The notes: generated by a model from the sequence alone, not told the origin. Shown: positions 1 through 6,892, counted from the first letter of the stretch. The stretch: 13,811 bases of DNA from JBMNNS01 sp050942625 (GCA_050942625.1 JBMNNS010000044.1:1-13811), one strand, 5' to 3'. Numbers and translations are program-made.

Positions 1-155
1 ACGGCTGCTCCAGGCAAGGATGAAAGCAGTATCCTGCGCAAAGAATTACCCAGAGTGGTTCCGTAACCTCTTTCTAGCGGTTCTACTATAAAACGTCCAT
101 ACTCATTATTTTCGCCCTCTACCCATTCAATTCTAGGCTTCTCAATTTCAATCAA
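1..155 (-). CDS. rpoA: RNA polymerase subunit alpha, N-terminal part (cut by window edge)
   Basis: Alpha dimerises to nucleate assembly of the core RNA polymerase. Only the first 51 codons are present; the gene runs off the left edge. The translation starts MIEIEKPRIEWVEGENNEYG and continues to a GTTLGNSLRRILLSSLPGAA segment at about residues 32-51. This segment is the highly conserved start of the alpha N-terminal domain (dimerisation and beta contact region). I infer a TTG start at 153-155, because an AGGAGGG ribosome-binding site lies at 165-171, nine bases upstream, and the reading frame has no ATG nearby. The gene follows rpsD by 38 nt with no terminator between them, as in a standard alpha operon. 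The identification is very secure; the exact start is the only soft point. Confidence 0.95.
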   Translation of the reverse strand, partial: MIEIEKPRIEWVEGENNEYGRFIVEPLERGYGTTLGNSLRRILLSSLPGAA

Positions 156-193
156 TTAATTTTTCCCTCCTACCTTTACATAGAGGAATTATT

Positions 194-820
194 TTAACGT
201 GAATAAAGCTCTACTATAAGATGCTCTGCAATGGGAACGTCCAATTCTTCCCTGGAAGGCAAACGGACAACTTTCCCGCTCCAGTTATCCTGATCTACGT
301 CTAACCAGTCTACAATTCCCTGGACGGCGCTCCATTCGCCAATTTCCTTAAAAATAGGAAGGGTCCTGCTTTTTTCCCGAACAGAGATCAGATCCCCCGG
401 TCGAGTCTGATAAGAAGGGATATTAACCTTGCGCCCATTTACCATGAAATGACCATGAAGTATTAACTGACGTGCTTCTGTACGGGAACGGGCAAAACCC
501 ATGCGATAAACGATGTTGTCCAACCTGATTTCCAAGATCTGCAGTAGGGTTTCACCGGTTACCCCTTTGCGCCTGTCAGCTTCTTTAAAATAGCGCCTGA
601 ACTGCCTTTCAAGTACACCGTAAATGCGGCGTGCTTTTTGTTTTTCCCGTAGCTGCAGGCCATATTCGGAAACCTTTATCCTGCCCTTACCATGTTGCCC
701 GGGTGGATAACCTTTGCGGACAAAGCTACACTTTTCACTGAAACAACGGTCACCTTTAAGGTATAGTTTGGTACCTTCGCGGCGGCATAGCCTGCAAACC
801 GATCCCTTGTATCTCGCCAT
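194..820 (-). CDS. rpsD: 30S ribosomal protein S4
   Basis: S4 is a primary 16S rRNA binder that starts assembly of the 30S body. The 208-residue product begins MARYKGSVCRLCRREG and carries a complete zinc motif: C9, C12, C26 and C31. A central S4 RNA-binding fold lies around residues 95-160 (LEIRLDNIVYRMGFARSRTEARQLILHGHFMVNGR region). The chosen ATG at 818-820 follows an AGGAGGTG site and matches the family N-terminus; the frame stays open five codons further upstream (TTG at 833-835), but that start would overlap the ribosome-binding site. The gene sits between rpsK and rpoA, as in clostridia and E. coli but unlike Bacillus subtilis. In E. coli S4 represses this operon; no such site is proven here. 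Confidence 0.97.
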   Translation of the reverse strand: MARYKGSVCRLCRREGTKLYLKGDRCFSEKCSFVRKGYPPGQHGKGRIKVSEYGLQLREKQKARRIYGVLERQFRRYFKEADRRKGVTGETLLQILEIRLDNIVYRMGFARSRTEARQLILHGHFMVNGRKVNIPSYQTRPGDLISVREKSRTLPIFKEIGEWSAVQGIVDWLDVDQDNWSGKVVRLPSREELDVPIAEHLIVELYSR

Positions 821-858
821 AATATCTTTCAACACCTCCTGCTAAGTTTATTTCTACT

Positions 859-1254
859 TTAGACCCGCCGTCTCTTGGGTGGACGACAACCGTTATGAGG
901 AATAGGGGTGACATCTTTGATCATATTTACCTCCAACCCTGCGGCCTGTAGGGAACGAATCGCTGCCTCCCGCCCGGCACCGGGCCCCTTGACAAGTACC
1001 TCTACCTGGGTCATGCCGTGATCCATAGCCGTACGGGCAGCAGATTCCGCGGCTAACTGGGCAGCAAATGGTGTGGATTTACGTGAACCCTTAAAACCTA
1101 AAGTACCAGCACTGGCCCAGGCAATGCTGTTTCCCTGGAGATCGGTAATGGTAATAACGGTGTTATTAAAACTTGATTTGATGTGCACAACCCCATGCTC
1201 TATATTTTTACGCTCCCGGCGACGCGGCCGAGTAGCAGTCTTTCTTTTGGCCAC
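859..1254 (-). CDS. rpsK: 30S ribosomal protein S11
   Basis: S11 lies on the platform of the 30S subunit near the mRNA exit (Shine-Dalgarno) region. The 131-residue product has the usual basic N-terminus, the HGVVHIKSSFNNTVITITD segment near residues 20-38, the GPGAGREAAIRSL motif near 90-102, and the signature tail HNGCRPPKRRRV at the C-terminus. Length is normal. The start codon is GTG at 1252-1254, with a GGGGGG-type ribosome-binding site six bases upstream; the encoded MAKRKTATRPRRRER start fits the family. It follows rpsM by 23 nt and precedes rpsD by 38 nt. Confidence 0.97.
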   Translation of the reverse strand: MAKRKTATRPRRRERKNIEHGVVHIKSSFNNTVITITDLQGNSIAWASAGTLGFKGSRKSTPFAAQLAAESAARTAMDHGMTQVEVLVKGPGAGREAAIRSLQAAGLEVNMIKDVTPIPHNGCRPPKRRRV

Positions 1255-1277
1255 TATTTTCCCCCCTTAGAAATAAT

Positions 1278-1649
1278 TTATTTTTTCCGGCGTGCTCCAA
1301 CTGTTTTTTTAGGGCCTTTGCGTGTTCTGGCATTATTTTTAGTGGACTGCCCTCTGACTGGCAACCCCCGCCGGTGACGTAGGCCCCGGTAACAACCAAT
1401 TTCCATGAGCCGTTTTACGTTCATACTGACGTCCCGACGCAGATCACCTTCCAACTTATAGTTTTTATTAAGGTACTCCCTTAGTCTGGCAACCTCGTCC
1501 TCAGTTAAATCACGTATCTTGGTATCCGGATTTATATTCGTATATTGTAAGGCCTGTTTGGCTCTACTGAGGCCTATCCCGTAAATATAGGTCAAAGCAA
1601 TAACTACCCTTTTGTCACGTGGTAAATCTACACCTGCAATTCTGGCCAT
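1278..1649 (-). CDS. rpsM: 30S ribosomal protein S13
   Basis: S13 sits in the head of the 30S subunit, contacts the 50S subunit through bridges and touches P-site tRNA with its C-terminal tail. The 123-residue product begins MARIAGVDLPRDKRVVIALT, carries the helix-two-turn-helix region with YIYGIGLSRAKQ near residues 22-33, and ends in the strongly basic tail typical of the family (NARTRKGPKKTVGARRKK). The ATG at 1647-1649 follows an AAGGAGGTGG site. It is the first gene of the alpha block, preceded by a 75-nt spacer after rpmJ that holds a weak hairpin described separately. Confidence 0.97.
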   Translation of the reverse strand: MARIAGVDLPRDKRVVIALTYIYGIGLSRAKQALQYTNINPDTKIRDLTEDEVARLREYLNKNYKLEGDLRRDVSMNVKRLMEIGCYRGLRHRRGLPVRGQSTKNNARTRKGPKKTVGARRKK

Positions 1650-1672
1650 AGCCTATCCACCTCCTTACAAAA

Positions 1673-1715
1673 AGGGCTAAACGTACTTATAATGCCCTAA
1701 TATGGTATTATTATA
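1673..1715 (-). promoter_or_regulatory. Weak hairpin and -10-like box in the rpmJ-rpsM spacer
   Basis: The 75-nt spacer between rpmJ and rpsM is A/T-rich. On the coding strand it holds TATAAT (1710-1715) and then AGGGC (1694-1698) paired with GCCCT (1673-1677), separated by 16 nt and running into a T-tract (1669-1673). This resembles a poor intrinsic terminator or attenuator just before the rpsM ribosome-binding site. No convincing -35 box lies 16-18 nt upstream of the TATAAT. It is the place where E. coli has its S4-regulated alpha leader, but I see no proof of the same structure here. Confidence 0.25.
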
Positions 1716-1724
1716 CACAAATTC

Positions 1725-1838
1725 CTAACCCTGCCGCTGTTTGTGCCTGGGATTCTCACAGATAACCATTACTTTGCCCTTACGGCGTATCACTTTGCAT
1801 TTTTCACACATGGGTTTTACCGATGGGCGCACCTTCAT
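1725..1838 (-). CDS. rpmJ: 50S ribosomal protein L36
   Basis: This 37-codon gene encodes L36, a tiny zinc-ribbon protein of the 50S subunit. Reading the minus strand from the ATG at 1836-1838 gives MKVRPSVKPMCEKCKVIRRK, then a tail ending ICENPRHKQRQG before TAG at 1725-1727. The four zinc ligands of the cysteine-containing form are intact: C11, C14, C27 and H32. A GGGGG-type ribosome-binding site is at 1848-1854 and an AGG lies closer to the start. It lies 25 nt after infA, the normal order infA-rpmJ-rpsM. Because it is so short it is easily missed by ORF finders, but the motif match leaves little doubt. Confidence 0.96.
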   Translation of the reverse strand: MKVRPSVKPMCEKCKVIRRKGKVMVICENPRHKQRQG

Positions 1839-1863
1839 TGGACCTAGCCCCCTTTAAAATTAT

Positions 1864-2085
1864 TTATTTATAACGATACGTTATACGTCCCCTTGTTAAA
1901 TCGTAGGGTGAAAGTTCTACTAAAACACGGTCTCCAGGAAGTATACGGATAAAATTCATCCGAATTTTACCTGAAACATGGGCCAATATTTTAACCCCGT
2001 TTTTTAGTTCTACCCTGAACATAGCATTAGGCAGGGGTTCAGTTACTGTACCCTCAACCTCGATTACATCCTTGCTTTTGGACAT
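1864..2085 (-). CDS. infA: Translation initiation factor IF-1
   Basis: IF1 binds the 30S A site during initiation and helps IF2 and IF3 select the initiator tRNA. The 73-residue product is a single S1/OB-fold domain of standard length. It has the family segments IEVEGTVTEPLPNAMFRVEL (residues 8-27), GVKILAHVSGKIRMNFIRIL (30-49) and GDRVLVELSPYDLTRGRITYRYK at the C-terminus. The ATG at 2083-2085 is preceded by AAAGGAGGT at 2097-2105, an 11-nt spacing, with a secondary AGGAT closer in. It follows the KOW gene by 23 nt and precedes rpmJ by 25 nt. Confidence 0.97.
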   Translation of the reverse strand: MSKSKDVIEVEGTVTEPLPNAMFRVELKNGVKILAHVSGKIRMNFIRILPGDRVLVELSPYDLTRGRITYRYK

Positions 2086-2108
2086 ATCCTAAGCATACCT
2101 CCTTTCAT

Positions 2109-2426
2109 CTAACCTCCGTGCAATAAAGAGGTCCGGAGGTAATGAGGACATTCTTTTCCGCTATTTTCTGCTGATAGTAAGGAATTCAGGGTATTCCTTA
2201 AAATAGTATCAGTTAAATTACCTTGCCGAATCCTCTCCTTGATCCCGGGGACAACACAATTATACGGCTGGAGGTGCTTACTATTTTTTTTCTTGACCCT
2301 GTTAAGAGGGCGGCAGCGTCCATCTGAAAGCAGCACTCTGTCTTCTGCAAAGCCCACAACTAAATAGTGTTTATCTTTATCCCGTCCTGCCAAAGATTTA
2401 ACCAACTGACCTAACTCAAAATCCAC
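2109..2426 (-). CDS. KOW-domain, L14e-like RNA-binding protein
   Basis: The 105-residue product begins MDFELGQLVKSLAGRDKDKH, a KOW-type start like that of archaeal/eukaryotic L14e and L6e proteins. A beta-rich N-terminal half follows (YLVVGF, RVLLSDG, then a basic stretch near residues 38-51), with a C-terminal half of lower complexity. Genes of this type lie between map and infA in many Firmicutes; their exact role is not settled, though RNA or ribosome binding is the usual inference. The start is GTG at 2424-2426, with a GGGAGGG site five to six bases upstream. It is 12 nt after map and 23 nt before infA. The last 20 or so residues (ENSGKECPHYLRTSLLHGG) look like a less conserved tail. I give no gene symbol because I cannot confirm one. 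Confidence 0.85.
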   Translation of the reverse strand: MDFELGQLVKSLAGRDKDKHYLVVGFAEDRVLLSDGRCRPLNRVKKKNSKHLQPYNCVVPGIKERIRQGNLTDTILRNTLNSLLSAENSGKECPHYLRTSLLHGG

Positions 2427-2438
2427 ATTTACCCTCCC

Positions 2439-3185
2439 CTACAAAGAGGTTAAAATTTCCGGGCCCCCCTCCAAGATAGCAACTGTGTGTTCAAAATGGG
2501 CCGACAGGTTTCTATCTTTGGTCACTACTGTCCAGCGATCTTCCAGGGTTTCCACTTCCCAGCTGCCGGCATTAACCATGGGTTCTATAGCCAGCACCAT
2601 GCCCTTTTCCAGCAGGGGCCCCCTGCTGGGCAAACCAAAATTTGGAACCTGGGGCTCTTCGTGCATTTTCGTACCGATACCGTGACCTACATAATCCCGC
2701 ACAACCGAAAATCCTTTGGATTCCGTATAGGTTTGAATGGCACTGGAAATATCTGAAAGACGGTTCCCGGGAACTGCCTGCTGAAGGCCCCTGAATAGCG
2801 CTCCCCTGGTAACCTCCAAAAGCTTTGCAGCCTGAGGCGATACTTTTCCTACTGGAAAGGTTACAGCGGCATCCCCACAATAACCTTTATAAAAAGCCCC
2901 TACATCGATGCTGATAATATCCCCCTCTTTTAGACGACGGTTACTGGGGATACCATGTACCACCTCTTCGTTTATCGATGCACAAATACTTGCCGGATAG
3001 CCACAGTAGCCTAGAAATGCAGGCTCTGCATTAGATTCCCTAATATAGCGCTGGGCCATAGTATCAAGTTCAAGGGTTGTAATGCCCGGTTTAATGGCAT
3101 TGCCAAGCATTGCCAGTGTTTCCGCAACAATGCGGCCTGCCTGGCGCATAAGCTCTATTTCAGTAGAGGATTTAATAGTAATCAC
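2439..3185 (-). CDS. map: Type I methionine aminopeptidase
   Basis: This enzyme removes the initiator methionine from new proteins when the second residue is small. The 248-residue product has the pita-bread fold pattern with all five metal ligands visible: D94 and D105 (SIDVGAFYKGYCGDAAVTF), H168 (DYVGHGIGTKMHEEP), E201 (AIEPM) and E232 (AHFEHTVAI). The substrate-contacting H77 in EEVVHGIP is also present. It is a short bacterial type Ia form, without an N-terminal extension. The start is GTG at 3183-3185, eight bases after AAGGAG. It follows secY by only 12 nt, where most Firmicutes have adk in between. Co-transcription with ribosomal proteins suits its role at the ribosome exit. Confidence 0.97.
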   Translation of the reverse strand: MITIKSSTEIELMRQAGRIVAETLAMLGNAIKPGITTLELDTMAQRYIRESNAEPAFLGYCGYPASICASINEEVVHGIPSNRRLKEGDIISIDVGAFYKGYCGDAAVTFPVGKVSPQAAKLLEVTRGALFRGLQQAVPGNRLSDISSAIQTYTESKGFSVVRDYVGHGIGTKMHEEPQVPNFGLPSRGPLLEKGMVLAIEPMVNAGSWEVETLEDRWTVVTKDRNLSAHFEHTVAILEGGPEILTSL

Positions 3186-3197
3186 ATCAACTGCTCC

Positions 3198-4454
3198 TTA
3201 TTTCATAAATCCCTGGTAATTACGCATCAACATCTGGCTTTCAATCTGCCTCATGGTTTCCAGGGCCACACCAACTACAATTATTAGTGCCGTCCCGCTA
3301 AAAACAAGATTAACCCTGGAAATATTTTGTAAAAGAATCGGCAATACAGCAATAAAAGCCAGGGAAAATGCCCCCACAAAAGTAAGGCGGGTAGAAATTT
3401 TTCTCAGATATTCTGCAGTAGGACGCCCCGGCCTGAAACCGGGAATAAAACCACCAAATTTTTTGATATCCCCTGCTACCTTCATAGGATCAAACTGGAT
3501 AGCTGTATAAAAAAAGGTAAAAAAGATAATAAAAAGGGTGTAAAGTATTGTATTCAGGATTGAGCCAAACTTTAAGGCTTCGGCTACCCGTGCTGCAAAA
3601 GGATGTTGAATTAATGCTGCAATAGTTGCTGGAAACATTAAAATAGCCGAAGCAAATATAACAGGAATCACGCCAGCCTGGTTGATCTTGAGGGGGATAT
3701 GGGAACTTTGCCCTCCATAAACACGACGACCAACCACTCTTTTGGCATACTGTACCGGTATGCGCCTCCTGCCAATTTCAAGTGCAAGAATGGCCACAAT
3801 CAAAAACAACAGGACTAAAATCAAAGGAATAAGAACAATAAAACTCATTTCCCCCAGCCACAATAATTCAATTGTCTTGCTAACACCAGCGGGGACCCTG
3901 GCGATAATTCCGCCAAAAATGATGAGTGAAATACCGTTACCAATTCCCTTTTCGGTGATCAGTTCCCCCAGCCACATTAAAAAAGCAGTACCGGCTGTAA
4001 GGGAAATGATGATAACCGCATATGATTGAAAGCCCGGTTCTGTAACGGCAGGTTTCATAATGGTAAGTGTCATACCCGTAGCCTGTAGAAAAGCCAACCC
4101 TACCGTTCCATAACGTACAATCTGCATCATCCTTTTGCGGCCTTCTACCCCTTCCTCGTTCCACTCCTTAAACTTGGGTATTACCACCGTCAAAAGCTGC
4201 ATAATAATAGAGGCGTTAATATAAGGCATAATGCCCATGGCAAAAATAGTAAAATTACTGAGAGCCCCACCCGCAATAACGTTATAAAATCCAAAAAGTG
4301 TATCTTCCTGGAAAAAGTCAGCCAGTACTTGCGGGTTAATGCCGGGTACAGGAACGTGGGAGCCGAGCCGGAAAACTACAAGCATAGCAAGTGTAAACAA
4401 GATCCTTTGTCGTAGCTCTTTTATTCGCCAGGCATTTCCAAAAGCTTCCCACAT
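3198..4454 (-). CDS. secY: Protein translocase subunit SecY
   Basis: SecY forms the membrane channel through which Sec substrates cross or enter the cytoplasmic membrane. The 418-residue product has about ten hydrophobic segments, roughly at residues 17-35, 65-90, 110-130, 144-163, 171-190, 203-226, 260-281, 300-322, 358-378 and 382-400. Family landmarks are the N-terminal FRLGSHVPVPGI motif near 28-39, the LGELITEKGIGNGISLIIF motif near 162-180, RRIPVQYAKR near 230-239, and the cytoplasmic FIPGFRPGRPTAEYL loop near 346-360. The length is normal for clostridia. ATG (4452-4454) directly abuts the rplO stop, with a GAGGTGA site inside the end of rplO, so translation is probably coupled. Confidence 0.98.
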   Translation of the reverse strand: MWEAFGNAWRIKELRQRILFTLAMLVVFRLGSHVPVPGINPQVLADFFQEDTLFGFYNVIAGGALSNFTIFAMGIMPYINASIIMQLLTVVIPKFKEWNEEGVEGRKRMMQIVRYGTVGLAFLQATGMTLTIMKPAVTEPGFQSYAVIIISLTAGTAFLMWLGELITEKGIGNGISLIIFGGIIARVPAGVSKTIELLWLGEMSFIVLIPLILVLLFLIVAILALEIGRRRIPVQYAKRVVGRRVYGGQSSHIPLKINQAGVIPVIFASAILMFPATIAALIQHPFAARVAEALKFGSILNTILYTLFIIFFTFFYTAIQFDPMKVAGDIKKFGGFIPGFRPGRPTAEYLRKISTRLTFVGAFSLAFIAVLPILLQNISRVNLVFSGTALIIVVGVALETMRQIESQMLMRNYQGFMK

Positions 4455-4895
4455 TTAAATCACCTCAGTCCGTCCCCCGGCTATTTCAATCTTTTCCTTA
4501 GCCTGGGTGCTAAAACTGTGGGCATGCACAATTAATTCCTTCTCAAGGTTACCCTTACCCAGGATCTTAATGCCATCTTTTAAGGATTTGATGATCCCGG
4601 ATTCCAGTAATAAAGCGGGGGTTACCACGGTTCCAGACTCAAAGCGGTTTAAAGTATCTAAATTGACAATGGACCAAACCTTCCTGAACCTGTTTTTAAA
4701 CCCTCTTTTGGGCAGCCTTTGGTACAAAGGCATCTGCCCGCCTTCAAAGCCACGCCGGACACCTCCGCCAGAGCGCGCCTTTTGTCCTTTTTGGCCACGG
4801 CCCGCTGTTTTGCCTAAACCAGAGCCTATACCCCGCCCCACTCTTTTTGCTGCAGGGCGCGATCCGGGTGATGGTTTCAATTCATGCAGGTGCAT
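4455..4895 (-). CDS. rplO: 50S ribosomal protein L15
   Basis: L15 is a late-assembly 50S protein with a long glycine- and arginine-rich N-terminal extension that threads into 23S rRNA. The 146-residue product begins MHLHELKPSPGSRPAAKRVG and continues through the G-rich segment GRGIGSGLGKTAGRGQKGQ and the GFEGGQMPLYQRLPKRGF motif near residues 49-66, both diagnostic of the family. The C-terminal half carries the L15/L18e-type fold. The ATG at 4893-4895 follows an AAGGAGGTG site. Upstream, a 78-nt spacer separates it from rpsE, where rpmD (L30) normally lies; downstream it abuts secY with no gap. Confidence 0.97.
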   Translation of the reverse strand: MHLHELKPSPGSRPAAKRVGRGIGSGLGKTAGRGQKGQKARSGGGVRRGFEGGQMPLYQRLPKRGFKNRFRKVWSIVNLDTLNRFESGTVVTPALLLESGIIKSLKDGIKILGKGNLEKELIVHAHSFSTQAKEKIEIAGGRTEVI

Positions 4896-4973
4896 ATTTT
4901 AGGGACACCTCCTTATTTTAATGAGTAAAGCTTGTTTTGTTTTCCTATAATTACTAGGATATATACAACCCGA
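4896..4973. other. rpsE-rplO spacer lacking rpmD
   Basis: In most bacteria rpmD (L30, about 60 codons) lies between rpsE and rplO. Here only 78 nt separate the two genes, too little for L30. The spacer is A/T-rich and holds a weak TCCTA/TAGGA inverted repeat and the rplO ribosome-binding site. I read the three coding-strand frames and found no L30-like peptide or remnant. Confidence 0.85.
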
Positions 4974-5471
4974 TCAGGCCCGGATGTCTTCTACGTCCTT
5001 ACCCCGGGTTCTGGCAACTTCCTCCGGTGTTTTTAAGGCTTTCAAGCCTTCCATAGTAGCATTGACTATATTTTTAGCGTTGGCTGAGCCAAGGTTTTTG
5101 GTCAAAATATCCTTGATGCCAGCCAGTTCAAGTACCGCTCTTGCCGGCCCGCCGGCTATAACCCCGGTACCTGCAGAAGCTGGTTTCAAGAGGACCTTAC
5201 CGGCACCAAAAATTCCGATGATAGGATGAGTTATGGTAGTATCGGACATAGGGACGGTGATCATGTTTTTCTTAGCATCCTCGATCCCTTTGCGAATAGC
5301 TTCTGGGACCTCGCCAGCCTTTCCCAACCCTGCGCCCACCTTGCCATTTTCATCGCCAACAACAACAAGGGCACTAAAGCTGAACCGACGCCCGCCTTTT
5401 ACAACCTTGGCTACCCTGTTGATTTTAACCACTCTTTCTTTAAGTTCATCTTTGGAATCAGTTTTGGGCAA
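4974..5471 (-). CDS. rpsE: 30S ribosomal protein S5
   Basis: S5 lies near the decoding region and the mRNA entry channel of the 30S subunit and affects accuracy. The 165-residue product has the N-terminal double-stranded RNA-binding-type domain (RVVKINRVAKVVKGGRRFSF near residues 13-32, then ALVVVGDENGKVGAGLGKAGEVPEAIRKG) and the C-terminal domain with KPASAGTGVIAGGPARAVLE near 97-116. Length is standard. The start is TTG at 5469-5471, about 11 bases after a GGGAGG site; the encoded MPKTDSKDELKERVVKINRV fits the family and no better ATG exists. It follows rplR by 29 nt. Downstream, rpmD is missing. Confidence 0.96.
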   Translation of the reverse strand: MPKTDSKDELKERVVKINRVAKVVKGGRRFSFSALVVVGDENGKVGAGLGKAGEVPEAIRKGIEDAKKNMITVPMSDTTITHPIIGIFGAGKVLLKPASAGTGVIAGGPARAVLELAGIKDILTKNLGSANAKNIVNATMEGLKALKTPEEVARTRGKDVEDIRA

Positions 5472-5500
5472 AATTCAAAAGACCTCCCTTCTTCTGCCGT

Positions 5501-5869
5501 TTAAAATTTTAGTCCCTTGCTCCTAGCACCTTCTGCCAGGGCTTGCACTCTGCCGTGATAAAGGTATCCACCTCTATCAAAAACAACTTGTTCGATGCCT
5601 TTTTCCAATGCCCTTTTAGCCAGGGTTTCACCAATCAGGCGGGCAGCCTCCTTGTTTCCTTTAATAGCGATCTGTTCCCTCAAGGATGGATCCAGGGTAG
5701 AAACAGATAAGAGAGTGTTACCACTATTGTCATCAATAATCTGGGCATACATATGGTTTAAACTGCGATAAACACTTAATCTTGGTTTTTCAGCAGTACC
5801 AAAGATTTTTTTACGCACCCGCAAGTGACGGCGTTTCTTGGCCTGTTTTTTATCCAATTTCCTTGCCAA
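5501..5869 (-). CDS. rplR: 50S ribosomal protein L18
   Basis: L18 binds 5S rRNA and links it to the central protuberance of the 50S subunit. From the TTG at 5867-5869 the product is 122 residues and begins MARKLDKKQAKKRRHLRVRK, which aligns without gaps to the recalled N-terminus of B. subtilis L18. Later landmarks are AEKPRLSVYRSLNHMYAQIIDD near residues 27-48 and the terminal VVFDRGGYLYHGRVQALAEGARSKGLKF. The frame stays open upstream to an ATG at 5903-5905, which overlaps the rplF stop as TAATG and would give 134 residues; a second ATG is at 5888-5890. I prefer the TTG because it restores family length and has a GAAGGGGTG site six bases upstream, but coupling through TAATG cannot be excluded. 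Confidence 0.93.
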   Translation of the reverse strand: MARKLDKKQAKKRRHLRVRKKIFGTAEKPRLSVYRSLNHMYAQIIDDNSGNTLLSVSTLDPSLREQIAIKGNKEAARLIGETLAKRALEKGIEQVVFDRGGYLYHGRVQALAEGARSKGLKF

Positions 5870-5904
5870 ACCTTTCACCCCTTCATACATTGCTACCTTG
5901 GACA

Positions 5905-6444
5905 TTATTTACCTGCCTTGCCTACCTTACGCCTTACATATTCTCCTTCATACCTGATCCCTTTTCCTTTGTAAGGCTCAGGGGGGCGGACACTTCTAAT
6001 CCTTGCTGCTATATCGCCAACAGCCTCTTTATCAATTCCCTTAACGGTTATCCTGGTAGCAGTCGGCACCTCTATTTCTATACCTTGTTCCGGCGTAATA
6101 TTCACTGGCTGCGAATATCCCACATTCAGGACTAAGGCAGTACCTTGTTTAGCTGCACGGTAACCAACACCCACCAGTTCCAAATTTTTCTGAAAACCTT
6201 CTGTTACCCCTTCTATCATATTGGCTATCAAGGTTCTTCCCAGCCCATGTAAGGATCGGTGTTCTTTTTTGTCAGAAGGGCGTGATACAGATACCTGTCC
6301 TTCATCAACACTAATTTTCAAGGCAGCAGGTATTTCCTTAGTAAGCTGCCCTTTGGGGCCTTTTACTGTCACAACATTTCCTGCTTTTATTGCTATCTCA
6401 ACCCCCGTGGGTATGGGGATAGGTTTAATCCCTATACGTGACAA
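5905..6444 (-). CDS. rplF: 50S ribosomal protein L6
   Basis: L6 lies near the factor-binding site and sarcin-ricin loop of the 50S subunit. The product has two repeated L6 folds, roughly residues 8-82 and 90-165. It begins MSRIGIKPIPIPTGVEIAIK and ends with the conserved PPEPYKGKGIRYEGEYVRRK motif plus a short basic tail. From the TTG at 6442-6444 it is 179 residues, the usual length. The TTG lies six bases after AGGAGGTG; the frame extends upstream to a GTG at 6451-6453 that would be inside the ribosome-binding site and is therefore unlikely. It lies 12 nt after rpsH. Confidence 0.96.
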   Translation of the reverse strand: MSRIGIKPIPIPTGVEIAIKAGNVVTVKGPKGQLTKEIPAALKISVDEGQVSVSRPSDKKEHRSLHGLGRTLIANMIEGVTEGFQKNLELVGVGYRAAKQGTALVLNVGYSQPVNITPEQGIEIEVPTATRITVKGIDKEAVGDIAARIRSVRPPEPYKGKGIRYEGEYVRRKVGKAGK

Positions 6445-6456
6445 TCTTTCCACCTC

Positions 6457-6858
6457 CTACCATACATAACAGATCACTTCGCCGCCAAGTCCGGCATTGC
6501 GGGCTTCTTTATCGCTCATCGGACCCTGGGAGGTAGAAATAATAGCAATGCCCAGGCCGCCTAAAACCCGGGGTAGTTCGTCTTTTTTAGCATAGATGCG
6601 CAGCCCCGGTTTGCTTATACGTTTAAGCCCTGTGATAGCACCCTTGGAACCAGGTCCGGTTCCATACTTTAGATACAGTTTCAAAATTCCTTGTTTATTA
6701 TCACTAATCTGTTCAAAATTCCTTATATAACCTTCTTTTTTTAAGATGTTGGCAATAGCCACCTTCATTTTGGATGAGGGGACTTCGGCATGCCCATGTC
6801 CAGCCATGTTTGCATTACGAATCCGGGTTAACATATCGGCAATAGGATCGGTCATCAT
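6457..6858 (-). CDS. rpsH: 30S ribosomal protein S8
   Basis: S8 binds the central domain of 16S rRNA and is key to 30S platform assembly. The 133-residue product begins MMTDPIADMLTRIRNANMAG, the standard opening, and ends with the family signature GIAIISTSQGPMSDKEARNAGLGGEVICYVW. Two ATG codons are adjacent (6856-6858 and 6853-6855). I take the first because the strong AAAGGAGG site is already 13 bases away; the second would give the more usual MTDPIADM start. The open frame extends ten more codons to a TTG, which would lie before the ribosome-binding site and has no family support. In E. coli S8 represses the spc operon; no matching site is evident here. Confidence 0.96.
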   Translation of the reverse strand: MMTDPIADMLTRIRNANMAGHGHAEVPSSKMKVAIANILKKEGYIRNFEQISDNKQGILKLYLKYGTGPGSKGAITGLKRISKPGLRIYAKKDELPRVLGGLGIAIISTSQGPMSDKEARNAGLGGEVICYVW

Positions 6859-6892
6859 CTTTAAACTTGAGCCTCCTTTCTGAAACAACAGG

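Noticed and set aside
4507..4902. Plus-strand open frame of 131 codons opposite rplO
   Set aside because: It mirrors the glycine- and arginine-rich L15 gene; the proline-rich product is an artefact of reading the opposite strand.
4896..4973. Possible rpmD remnant
   Set aside because: One frame gives a short lysine-rich stretch, but it has no start codon and no resemblance to L30.
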